A DNA stretch of 64,000 nt from Granulicella sp. dw_53. Its GTDB lineage: Bacteria > Acidobacteriota > Terriglobia > Terriglobales > Acidobacteriaceae. Made by a program: the position numbers and the translations under genes. The stretch spans positions 496,001 to 560,000 of the forward strand of contig NZ_JAAVUR010000002.1 in the NCBI RefSeq assembly GCF_018449545.1, read 5' to 3'. Below the pieces are notes generated by a model. It saw only the letters and a list, made by a program, of their open reading frames with translations, was not told the origin of the DNA and ran no database searches. Positions 1 to 7,862 of the stretch are shown here, in pieces (positions within the stretch are counted from its first letter, which is position 1; the number at the start of each line of letters is the position of its first letter).

Positions 1-735
1 CCGGGGGTGGCTGCGCAGGAGACGATCAAGGTGATCCACTCGCCGCGCTTTATGCGGGAGCCGATGGCGACGGAGGGCTCGATCGATGAGAACCCACTGC
101 ACGAGGAGTTGCTGGAGATTGCGCGGATGGCGCGACACGACTTCCTGCTGGATGTGACGCTGACGCAGAGCCGGGAGATCTCCGGGGTGTTTGCGGGGGA
201 GCCGGTTGCGGCCCATGCTGCGGGCGTGGAGTTTTTGCGCGGTACTTCCCTCGAACGCCTTACGGGGCTGGCGGATGCGGTGATCACGAGCGCGGCGGGG
301 TATCCGCTGGACCTGACGTTCTACCAGACCATCAAGGGAGTCACGGCGGCGGAGCATATCGTGAAGCCGGGCGGCAGGATTCTAGTGCTGGGAGCGTGTC
401 CGGAGGGGATCGGGTCGCCTGAGTTTGCGGATAAGCTGCGGGAGTATCGGGGGCATGAGAGTTATCTCGCTGAGCTGATGAGTAGACCGGTGGAGGTGGA
501 TCAATGGCAGCTGGAGAAGCTTGCGTTGACCGAGAGTAGAAATGAGATTTTGTTCTACACGCCGGGGATTGCGAAGGATCAGATGGGCTCGCTGGGGGAG
601 AAGAGTTTTTTGAAGGTGGAGGACGCTGTCCGCGAGCTGCTACGAGGGCTGCCGGAGGGAGCACGGGTGGCGTTGGTTCCTGAAGGGCCTTATGTCTTTG
701 CGCGTGTCGTTGGTGAGGTCGCGAGCAGGGCTTAA
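1..735 (+). CDS. LarA-like nickel-dependent racemase, C-terminal part
   Basis: The frame is already open at base 1, so only about the last 245 residues are present; the family is usually about 420 residues. The segment containing AGYPLDLTFYQTIKG, followed by VKPGGRILVLGACPEG, resembles the C-terminal domain of LarA-type proteins, which use a nickel-pincer cofactor to racemise lactate or other 2-hydroxy acids. The N-terminal cofactor-attachment region is outside the window. A GTG at position 7 could be mistaken for a start, but no ribosome site precedes it and the homologous part begins well upstream. The substrate cannot be told from this fragment; many LarA homologues are not lactate racemases. 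Confidence 0.72.
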   Translation, partial: PGVAAQETIKVIHSPRFMREPMATEGSIDENPLHEELLEIARMARHDFLLDVTLTQSREISGVFAGEPVAAHAAGVEFLRGTSLERLTGLADAVITSAAGYPLDLTFYQTIKGVTAAEHIVKPGGRILVLGACPEGIGSPEFADKLREYRGHESYLAELMSRPVEVDQWQLEKLALTESRNEILFYTPGIAKDQMGSLGEKSFLKVEDAVRELLRGLPEGARVALVPEGPYVFARVVGEVASRA

Positions 736-804
736 TGTCGCAACGGGTAGTCTGCTCAGTGTTTTTTGGGAACGCGGAGCCATGTGAGGGGCGATTAGTG
801 AATA

Positions 805-1398
805 ATGGTCTGGTTCCTCATGGCTTCTTACTCTTCCAATTCGGTCACAGGGCTGATCCTGTCTCAGACGAGCGATGCGGAGGTGAGCCCGTGCTCTTCG
901 CTGGAGCAGGAGGTGCTATCGCTGTTCGGCTCGCTGCGGGCATCGCTGCTTCGCTACGCCATCTCGTTTGGGCTCTCCATCCATGATGGAGAAGATGTCA
1001 TTCAAGAGGTCTTCCTTGCGTTGTTCCGGCATCTTCAGCTAGGGCGCTCGCGTGAGAATCTGCAGGGGTGGGTCTTTCGGGTTACACACAACCTTGCATT
1101 GAAGCGGCGTATCTCGAATCAGACTGAGAGTGGAGTTGCCGGGACCGATGTATCCATTGCGGGGGAGCTTCGTGATCCTGCGCCTGGTCCGGATGAGCAT
1201 CTTCTCTTCAATGAGAGACGGGCGATGCTGCTCTCCGTGCTTCGTGCGCTGCCGCAGACGGATCAATGCTGTCTTCGTCTTCGTGCGGAGGGTCTTCGAT
1301 ATCGCGAGATCTCCCGGATTTTGGGGATCTCTTTGGGTTCTGTCGCTGCTTCGCTGGCTCGGTCGCTCGCTCGTATGGAGCGGACCGATAGGAGGTAA
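805..1398 (+). CDS. ECF-family RNA polymerase sigma factor
   Basis: The protein has about 197 residues. Region 2 is visible as LRYAISFGLSIHDGEDVIQEVFLALFRHL (in two parts, residues about 50-78), with the DxED/QEVF signature used in core binding and -10 recognition. Region 4 is near the C-terminus, with a helix-turn-helix in RYREISRILGISLGSVAAS. A second ATG at 820 is an alternative start. The next gene starts 3 bases after the stop and encodes a zinc-finger anti-sigma factor, so the pair is probably co-transcribed and the sigma factor is held at the membrane until a signal arrives. The stress sensed is unknown. Confidence 0.88.
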   Translation: MVWFLMASYSSNSVTGLILSQTSDAEVSPCSSLEQEVLSLFGSLRASLLRYAISFGLSIHDGEDVIQEVFLALFRHLQLGRSRENLQGWVFRVTHNLALKRRISNQTESGVAGTDVSIAGELRDPAPGPDEHLLFNERRAMLLSVLRALPQTDQCCLRLRAEGLRYREISRILGISLGSVAASLARSLARMERTDRR

Positions 1399-1401
1399 TG
1401 G

Positions 1402-2220
1402 ATGAGAGACCAGAACGATCATTTGTCCGATGAGCAGGTGTTGCTGCTGCTGGATGGCGAGATGTCGGCGGCAGATGAGGCGGTTGCAAATGCTCATCTG
1501 GAGCAGTGTCCGGACTGTTACGCGCGACGGGTCAAGATGGAGGGCGTTCTGGCGGAGGTTATCGCGGCGCACCAGGCCTCGGTAGGAGAGCATGTCTTGC
1601 CCTCTGCGACGGGACCACAAGCACTGCTCAAACTGAGGCTTCGTGCTGCCGGAGAAGGGCGCGAGTCGTGGACGCGGCGATTGGGGGGTGCGGTCGCGAT
1701 GCGGCCGCAGCTTTATCTCTATGCTGCTCTGGTGGTCGCGGTTATTGGCATTGGGGCGTTCTACCGGCAGAAGGCGGGAGCCAATCGGCCACGGATTGAA
1801 TTTGCTTATGAAGCGGGTGGGCGTGTCCCCAACCGTAGCCTGACTCCGGGGGCGACGCGGCCGGTTCAGCTAGCCGATATTTGTTCTGTGCAAGACGACG
1901 ACCGGGACCCTGCTGTTTCGTCATCCATGCTCAGGACAATTTTTCAAGAGTATGGCATGGCGCCTGACACCTCTGCCAAGGATTACCAGGTCGACTATCT
2001 CATCAATCCTCAGTTGGGCGGGACCGATGATATTCGAAATTTATGGCCGGAGCCGTATACCTCGACGGTGTGGAATGCGCGGGTCAAGGACGCATTGGAG
2101 GACCGGTTACACCAGATGGTTTGCGACGGGCAGATCGATCTGGCTTCGGCGCAGAGGGATATCGCGACCGATTGGATTGCTGCGTATCAGAAGTACTTCC
2201 ATACTCCGAAGCCTGTTTAG
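1402..2220 (+). CDS. Membrane-anchored zinc-finger anti-sigma factor
   Basis: The 272-residue protein begins with a short zinc-finger (zf-HC2) domain holding the HxxxCxxC motif HLEQCPDC at about residues 32-39. One transmembrane helix lies near residues 100-117 (LYLYAALVVAVIGIGAFY). The remaining 150 residues should be periplasmic, and I recognise no enzyme domain in them. The gene is coupled to the ECF sigma factor just upstream, which is the normal arrangement for a sigma/anti-sigma pair: the N-terminal domain would bind the sigma factor and the periplasmic part would sense the signal. Confidence 0.85.
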   Translation: MRDQNDHLSDEQVLLLLDGEMSAADEAVANAHLEQCPDCYARRVKMEGVLAEVIAAHQASVGEHVLPSATGPQALLKLRLRAAGEGRESWTRRLGGAVAMRPQLYLYAALVVAVIGIGAFYRQKAGANRPRIEFAYEAGGRVPNRSLTPGATRPVQLADICSVQDDDRDPAVSSSMLRTIFQEYGMAPDTSAKDYQVDYLINPQLGGTDDIRNLWPEPYTSTVWNARVKDALEDRLHQMVCDGQIDLASAQRDIATDWIAAYQKYFHTPKPV

Positions 2221-2241
2221 ATCGACTCTTGTCGAGCGAGG

Positions 2242-2622
2242 TTAGAGAGTCTTGAGGTACGCTACGAGGTCCTGAATCTTGGCCGACTCCAACGAGCCTT
2301 TGAAGGGCGGCATCATCCCTTTGCCGTTTTCGATGAGCTTGGTGACTGCCTCGTCGGTGACTTTACTGTTGTCGGAGGTAAAGGTTCCGCGCTGGTAGAA
2401 CCCTTTCAGGCCCGGTCCGATCTTCTTCTCGGTGGTCTCTGCGTTATGGCAGAGGGCGCATTTTTCCGCAAAGATGGCTTTGCCGCGGACTGCAGCCTCG
2501 GAGAGGGGCGCTGCCTTGGGTGGGGCCGGTGCATCCTGAGCCAGCGAGGAACGAAGTTGAACTGCAAAGAGAGTCGCTGCTATGGCGACGACAGCCACCG
2601 AAGATACAAAGTGTGATCGCAT
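2242..2622 (-). CDS. Small exported c-type cytochrome
   Basis: The haem-binding motif CALCH is followed by a distal methionine region (GKGMMPPF), as in class I cytochrome c. I chose the ATG at 2622 because it gives a clean signal peptide (MRSHFVSSVAVVAIAATLFA...) ending near LAQDA; a longer frame reaches 2730 but adds 36 unlikely residues. The mature protein is about 100 residues and periplasmic. It is the last gene of a minus-strand set with a YVTN propeller, a cupredoxin-like lipoprotein and a di-haem peroxidase, so it may carry electrons to or from the peroxidase. That role is inferred. Confidence 0.85.
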   Translation of the reverse strand: MRSHFVSSVAVVAIAATLFAVQLRSSLAQDAPAPPKAAPLSEAAVRGKAIFAEKCALCHNAETTEKKIGPGLKGFYQRGTFTSDNSKVTDEAVTKLIENGKGMMPPFKGSLESAKIQDLVAYLKTL

Positions 2623-2702
2623 CCTTAGTCTCCATAATCCTTGAATTGCGTGTTTGGTATGACGCTTCGTTGCGAAAATAAGATTCGTGCAGGGGGTGAA
2701 TC

Positions 2703-3767
2703 TTATTTTTCCAGAGAGATCACTCCCCATGGCGATTTACCGGCGGGTATTTTGTGGGTGACGGTATTGGTCGTGAGGTCGACGGCCGAGATGTCGTTCG
2801 AAGGACCGTTGGCGGAGTAGAGGGTCTTGCCGTTGGGCGAGAGCGCGATGCCCCAAGGGCGTTGTCCGACTTCAACCGATCCGATGACGGTATCCGTCGC
2901 GGTGTTGATGGTGAAGACCTGGTGTCCCCGGCCGGTGCTGACGTAGAGCTTGGAGGCGTCCAGAGAGAGCAAGACTCCCATCGGCTTGATGATTCCCGGC
3001 TTGCCGATCGAGATGGTTTTGATCATCTTGTGTTTCTTGGTGTCGACTACGACGACTGTTCCGTCGTTTTCGGCGTTGATATAGGCGCGGCTTCCATCGG
3101 GTAAAAAAGCAATCGAACGAGGCCGATGCCCGACTGCGATGGTGGCGACAATCTTGCCCGCCTCGGGATCGAGGACGGCGACGTTGCCCTTCTCTTCGGA
3201 GGTGATGTAGACGAACTTGCCATCGGGTGTGATTTTGACGCCTTCGGGCTGTGCCCCCATCTGGAAGGATTTGAGGATGGTGCCAGAGGCGACGTCCAGG
3301 ATGCTCACCGCGGAGGTGTCTTCGTTGGAGATGAATAGCTGTTTGCCATCCTTGCTGACGTCGAAGTTCTCTGGATCAGGGCCGCCGTGAAGGATGCGGA
3401 TCACCTTGTTTTGTTTTACATCGAAGACTCCGATGCCATCTGCGCTCCGGTCCGGAGGAGGAAGCGTGCTCTCATCGACGTCGGGGCCTGCGATGGGCGA
3501 TCCGCTCAAGGCGATATAGAGGGTCTTGTGATCCGGGCTGGCGTGGATGCCGCGCGGACGTTTGCCGAGTGGAACTGTCGCTAGGACCTTGTATGTTACG
3601 GAGTCGATTACGGTGAGATCTCCGGAGACCTCGTTGGTCACGTAGATGCGAGGGCCGTTCGACTCTGGTTGTTCAGCTACGGGCTGCGCGGGCTTGTTCG
3701 CGGAGGAGCACCCTGAGACGAGGAACGAAAGGCTCATTGCAAGTGGAACAAGAGATAACGGACGCAT
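2703..3767 (-). CDS. YVTN-family beta-propeller lipoprotein
   Basis: The 354-residue protein has a lipoprotein signal (FLVSGCSSANK). It is built of repeated blades of about 42 residues with the pattern VxVxDxxTxKVxxTIxVGxxPxGIAxSPDGK, giving a seven-bladed propeller in the YVTN/lactonase-like family. Repeats such as YITSEEKGNVAVLDPEAG and YINAENDGTVVVVDTKKH are plain. The propeller is probably a binding or scaffold protein, since no catalytic residues can be named. It starts 3 bases after the stop of the cupredoxin-like gene, which supports an operon with the peroxidase and cytochrome genes around it. Confidence 0.87.
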   Translation of the reverse strand: MRPLSLVPLAMSLSFLVSGCSSANKPAQPVAEQPESNGPRIYVTNEVSGDLTVIDSVTYKVLATVPLGKRPRGIHASPDHKTLYIALSGSPIAGPDVDESTLPPPDRSADGIGVFDVKQNKVIRILHGGPDPENFDVSKDGKQLFISNEDTSAVSILDVASGTILKSFQMGAQPEGVKITPDGKFVYITSEEKGNVAVLDPEAGKIVATIAVGHRPRSIAFLPDGSRAYINAENDGTVVVVDTKKHKMIKTISIGKPGIIKPMGVLLSLDASKLYVSTGRGHQVFTINTATDTVIGSVEVGQRPWGIALSPNGKTLYSANGPSNDISAVDLTTNTVTHKIPAGKSPWGVISLEK

Positions 3768-3770
3768 GGG

Positions 3771-4556
3771 TTATTTTCCTTTGAAGGTGAAGTTCGCGGA
3801 GGTGTTGGTGTGGGGAGTGACGGTAATCTGCTGCTCTTGGGTGCCTAGATTTTCCTGCCAGACTGCGATGCTATAGGTGCCTGCAGGGAGGTTCTTGATC
3901 TCGAATGACCCGTCATCTCTTGAGACATCGAAGTAGGGATGCGGCAAGACGCCGATGAAGGCATGCATCCAGCTATGGATGTTGCACTTTACGCGGATCA
4001 TGATCTCAGGCTTTATGAAATGGCGGCTGAGGGGAGCGTCTCCCGGACCCTGACTGTGGTTCCATTCGCGATTGACCTCTGCCATGGGGTGGATGTTGTG
4101 GGTTACGGGATCGGAGTTCGTGACCTGCAGGGTCTGGTTGGTCTGAATGCCGAGTACGCCGGGGCGGAACCAGCAGCCGCTCTGGTCGATCGTGACGGGA
4201 GATTTAGGCGCCTCGAAGTTCTTTCCTTCGAGACCCGCCTTGATGTACACAAAGGCGTTCGCGACCGAGCCGTTGGAGCTTACGACCAGAGACTGATCGT
4301 AGGCCTTGCCGTGGTGGGCTTCTACGCAAGCAGGGTCTTCCCGCATGTCGATCAGCTTCGGTGAAGGCTTCTTCCCTGAAAACTTGATGGTTCCGGTGAG
4401 CGATCCCGCGGTTGCTGGATCGACCTTGTAGAACGATGGCGCAGGTTGTGGGGCGGGGCCGGTCGAAGGTACGTTTTTGGGCGCATTCGAGCATCCCAGC
4501 GTCATGACAACGGCGCTAAACAAGCAGCAGTGATTTAACCAATGAAAGATTTTCAT
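3771..4556 (-). CDS. Cupredoxin-like lipoprotein with carboxypeptidase-regulatory-type C-terminus
   Basis: The protein has 261 residues and a lipobox at VMTLGCSNA. The middle part (about residues 60-195) resembles a cupredoxin: DPVTHNIHP gives one histidine and VKCNIHSWMHAF gives a Cys, a His and a Met placed as in type 1 copper sites. Residues about 205-260 (DDGSFEIKNLPAGTYSIAVWQE) match the carboxypeptidase-regulatory Ig-like fold. The likely role is periplasmic electron transfer next to the di-haem peroxidase encoded just upstream. Copper binding is inferred from the residues and has not been shown. Confidence 0.78.
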   Translation of the reverse strand: MKIFHWLNHCCLFSAVVMTLGCSNAPKNVPSTGPAPQPAPSFYKVDPATAGSLTGTIKFSGKKPSPKLIDMREDPACVEAHHGKAYDQSLVVSSNGSVANAFVYIKAGLEGKNFEAPKSPVTIDQSGCWFRPGVLGIQTNQTLQVTNSDPVTHNIHPMAEVNREWNHSQGPGDAPLSRHFIKPEIMIRVKCNIHSWMHAFIGVLPHPYFDVSRDDGSFEIKNLPAGTYSIAVWQENLGTQEQQITVTPHTNTSANFTFKGK

Positions 4557-4570
4557 GTCAGGTGGTCAGA

Positions 4571-5716
4571 TTACTCCTTCCCCGGGGGTCCTACGTTTGG
4601 AGGTAGCTCTCCGGTCAGCGATTTGAGAAACTCCATCAGATCGGAGCGTTCCTGCCCGGAGAGCTGGATCACGCGAATTTCCTTATCCAGATAGGGATTT
4701 GAGTTCCCTCCGCCGGCGTAGAAGTCAACGACTTGTTTGAGAGTTTTAAGAGCGCCGTCGTGCATGTATGGGGCGGTATTCGCAACGTTGCGCAGGGTAG
4801 GAGTCTTGAAGGCGCCCTGATCTGTCTCTCTCCTCGTCTCGTGGTATCGGCCCACGTCTTTGAAGGTGTCTTCATCGCCTACTCCTTCGCCGATGTTGTG
4901 AAACTTGCCATCGGTAAAGAGAGCGTACGTTCTGTCGATGGTGTGGCAGGTTGCGCAGTTGCCTTTCTGAGGATCTTTGAAGAGGGCGAGGCCGCGTATC
5001 TGCGCCTGTGTCAGGGCGCTCTTGTCCCCTCCAAAGGCGTACCGGTCGAACGCGGAGTCGCCGCTAAGGATCGTCCGCTCGAAGCTGGCAAGGGCCTTCT
5101 CCACTCTCCCGATGGTGATCTGTTTGGAGCCGAATGCGTCGCGGAACATGGACTGATACTTGGGATCGGATCCGAGCTTGGAGACGGAGACCTCGTGGGT
5201 CTGGTTCATCTCTACAGGGTCGGCGATGGGACTGGCTGCCTGCTCCTCCAGACTGACGGCTCGTCCGTCCCAGAACTGCAGAGGGAGGTAGGCGGTATTC
5301 GCTACCGTGGGGGCGTTACGGACTCCGCCCATTCCGCCTACCCCTCTTGAGATTTGCTGGCCATCGGTGAAGCCCAAAGTTGGGTTATGGCAGGAGGCGC
5401 AGGCGAGGGAGTTATCTTTTGAGAGCCTTACGTCGTAGAACAATCTTCGCCCCAGGGCGATGGTTTCTTTGGTGGGAGGATTGTCTGGAGGAATGGGAAC
5501 TGGAGGCAAGCCTAAAGGCGGCTTGATCTCCACGGCTGTGCCGATGGGCCGCTCACTGACGGGGCTTTTACATCCGCCCAGGAGGCCCAAAAAGCCAAGG
5601 ATAAACGCGGGGAGAAGAATCCGCCGGAGTGGGGCGGACGTGTTTCCGGGCGGTAGAAGGGCAGCAGGGAAGGTGCCGGCGAGGCCTGTTTGCCAGGATT
5701 CTAGAGGTGTGCCCAT
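4571..5716 (-). CDS. Di-haem cytochrome c peroxidase / MauG family lipoprotein
   Basis: The 381-residue protein has two haem motifs, CASCH (about residue 108) and CATCH (about residue 253), in the order and spacing of bacterial di-haem peroxidases. GNTSAPLRRILLPAF-FLGLLGGCKS looks like a lipoprotein signal, although the N-terminus before it is long. Family motifs include RNAPTVANTAYLPLQFWDGR and TPTLRNVANTAPYMHDG. These enzymes reduce hydrogen peroxide or, in MauG, oxidise a partner protein. It is the first gene of the minus-strand operon, with a cupredoxin and a cytochrome c as likely electron partners. Confidence 0.88.
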   Translation of the reverse strand: MGTPLESWQTGLAGTFPAALLPPGNTSAPLRRILLPAFILGFLGLLGGCKSPVSERPIGTAVEIKPPLGLPPVPIPPDNPPTKETIALGRRLFYDVRLSKDNSLACASCHNPTLGFTDGQQISRGVGGMGGVRNAPTVANTAYLPLQFWDGRAVSLEEQAASPIADPVEMNQTHEVSVSKLGSDPKYQSMFRDAFGSKQITIGRVEKALASFERTILSGDSAFDRYAFGGDKSALTQAQIRGLALFKDPQKGNCATCHTIDRTYALFTDGKFHNIGEGVGDEDTFKDVGRYHETRRETDQGAFKTPTLRNVANTAPYMHDGALKTLKQVVDFYAGGGNSNPYLDKEIRVIQLSGQERSDLMEFLKSLTGELPPNVGPPGKE

Positions 5717-5994
5717 ACTTCATGCCTCTCGTAATGCAAACGATCCACCCCAATTTAACCAGCACGCTGGCGCTTAGCCAATTTACAGTATCGTGGGCTT
5801 GCGAGGCGATGAAGCCGGGTCCTCCCAGGTCCTTATAGAGCGCAACTTCCTTGATAGAGAGGAGACGGAGCCGGCCTGCGGTTGGACTCATGCGTGAATT
5901 TATGGGTCATGCCGCGACCGTACGACGTATTCGTGGCTTAGAAAGACTCCGGGCAATTGTGTCAGGGAGAGGTTGTTTCAAATTCGAAATGACC

Positions 5995-6024
5995 TTGACA
6001 TCGGTCTTATCGCGTGGATAGTAT
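5995..6024 (+). promoter_or_regulatory. Sigma-70-type promoter of the PQQ/sugar operon
   Basis: TTGACA at 5995-6000, an 18-base spacer and TAGTAT at 6019-6024. It points at the gene starting at 6137 and is followed 9 bases later by the palindromic operator at 6034-6047. Confidence 0.7.
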
Positions 6025-6033
6025 GCTCGCGAA

Positions 6034-6047
6034 ATGAGACGTCTCAT
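6034..6047. promoter_or_regulatory. LacI-type operator 1
   Basis: Perfect palindrome ATGAGACGTCTCAT. The core TGAGACGTCTCA recurs at 20624-20635 and within 22028-22057. The longer string CGAAATGAGACGTCTCAT (6030-6047) is identical to 22032-22049. It covers the predicted transcription start, so binding should repress. Confidence 0.78.
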
Positions 6048-6136
6048 GATTTTTGAAACTGAGTCCTGATTCCTCCTTTTATTTTCATGTTTTTCCCCTA
6101 TTGTTGACGTGGATGATTTCTGGTTAAGAGGTTTAA

Positions 6137-7735
6137 ATGGTGATGGCTCTCGATAGGTTAGACAGGTCGTCTTGGTTTAAAGTAACGCGCACCGTATTGA
6201 GCCTGTTCGCAGTCGCTGGCTTCGGATTTACGTCGCTTGTAGCCGCGCACGGTCAGGCGGCGACGGGAGCTCCGGAGTGGAATACGGGCAGCTTCAACCC
6301 GGCGCGCGATGCGTGGCAGCGGAATGAGACCAAGATCAGTCCAGAGAACGCGAAGAGCCTTCAGCTGCTCTGGAAGGCAAAGCTACAAGTAAAGACGATG
6401 GGGATGCAGTCCTTCCGTGAACCTTTGATTGTCTCCAGTGGAGGTAAGATTCTGGCTCTCCTGGCAGGCAGCTCGAACGAGGTCTACGCCCTGGATGCGG
6501 ATAGTGGAGCGGTGGTCTGGCAGAAGAAGCTGGCCTGGGCGTCGGACAAGCCGCAGGAGCCTGGGGAAGGGCGTGGATTCATCTGCACGAACGCTCTGAG
6601 CGCCACACCGGTTGTGACGCCTCCGGGCGCGAGTGAGAGATTCGTTTACCTCATCACCAGCGATGGTTATCTGCATAGCCTGGCTTTGGGGAGTGGCGAT
6701 GAGAAAGATGCGCCGCTGCAGGTGCTACCCGCACCCTATGGGAAGCCGTATGGCTTGAACCTCGTCAATAACGTCATCTACACCATTACGGGACAGGGAT
6801 GCGCGGGCAATCCGAATGCGCTTTACGCTGTGAACCTGGCTAATAAGAAGGTCACGGTCTCGCAGCCTCCGCAAGCTGGCCTTTGGGGTGTGGCTGGTCC
6901 TACGATTGGCGCTGATGGAACGATCTATTTTGAGTCTGGAGATGGTGCGTACGATGCAAAGGCCGGACGGCTTTCGACCAGCGTGGAGGCCTTCACCTTT
7001 TCGAACGATACGTTGACGCTCAAGGATTACTACACTCCTTCGAACTACGAATGGTTGACCAAGCGCGATCTTGATATGAACGGGACCGCCGTTATCTTTC
7101 CGTATAAGGATCGGGAGCTGATGGTGGCTTCGGGCAAAGAGGGCCGCTTCATCCTGCTGGATACGAAGTCCATGGGCGGAGCGGATCACCAGACTCCTGT
7201 GTACCGGACTCCACTGATTACAAATACCAATGCGAACTTTCAGACGGAAGGAACCTGGGGAAGCCATGCTTCGTGGCTGGACAAGGATGGCACTCGATGG
7301 GTGCTTGCGCCGACGGGCTCTGAGGTTTCGGTGAAGTTTCCGATTACCAATGGCAAGGCGCCGAACGGAGGTGTCATTGCGATGAAGCTGGAGGACAAGG
7401 GTGGCAAGCTGGCTTTGGAGCCGGCCTGGCAATCGAGGGACATGATTACCGCTGAACCGCCCGTGATCGCCAACGGTGTGGTCTTCGCGCTTGCGGGAGG
7501 AGAGTTTACCGGTCAGGCGAACGATACGGAGGGCGGCCTCTTCAGCTCAGAGCAACGGATTCAGAAGTCGGTTCCGGCGAAGCTGTTTCTCCTCGATGCG
7601 AAGACTGGCAAGGAGCTGTACTCCAGCGGGGAACAGATCACTTCGTTTCTGCACCAGGCGGGTCTTTCAGTGGCAGGGGGACGAGTTATCTTCGGTACCT
7701 TCGACGGCACGATCTACTGCTATGGGGTCAAGTAG
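6137..7735 (+). CDS. PQQ-type beta-propeller quinoprotein-like protein (first copy)
   Basis: The 532-residue exported protein has a signal peptide near residues 15-40 (VLSLFAVAGFGFTSLVAAHGQA). The rest is a propeller of tryptophan-docking repeats, for example VYALDADSGAVVWQKKLAW and LFLLDAKTGKELYSS. It belongs with PQQ-binding-like quinoproteins. I see no haem motif, so electrons would pass to a separate carrier. PQQ binding and catalysis are family inferences; the adjacent-cysteine pair of alcohol dehydrogenases is absent. It is the first gene after a LacI-controlled promoter, and a paralogue follows at 7863. Confidence 0.8.
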   Translation: MVMALDRLDRSSWFKVTRTVLSLFAVAGFGFTSLVAAHGQAATGAPEWNTGSFNPARDAWQRNETKISPENAKSLQLLWKAKLQVKTMGMQSFREPLIVSSGGKILALLAGSSNEVYALDADSGAVVWQKKLAWASDKPQEPGEGRGFICTNALSATPVVTPPGASERFVYLITSDGYLHSLALGSGDEKDAPLQVLPAPYGKPYGLNLVNNVIYTITGQGCAGNPNALYAVNLANKKVTVSQPPQAGLWGVAGPTIGADGTIYFESGDGAYDAKAGRLSTSVEAFTFSNDTLTLKDYYTPSNYEWLTKRDLDMNGTAVIFPYKDRELMVASGKEGRFILLDTKSMGGADHQTPVYRTPLITNTNANFQTEGTWGSHASWLDKDGTRWVLAPTGSEVSVKFPITNGKAPNGGVIAMKLEDKGGKLALEPAWQSRDMITAEPPVIANGVVFALAGGEFTGQANDTEGGLFSSEQRIQKSVPAKLFLLDAKTGKELYSSGEQITSFLHQAGLSVAGGRVIFGTFDGTIYCYGVK

Positions 7736-7862
7736 TTTAGGTGTCGGTTAAGTGCCAGATGAGAGCCCGTTGCTTATGTCTGTTTGTCCGTACGAAAGGT
7801 AAATCAGATCTAGGTTCTCTGTATTTTGATACGTTCATTGCACATCGAATCGAGGAAGTGAA

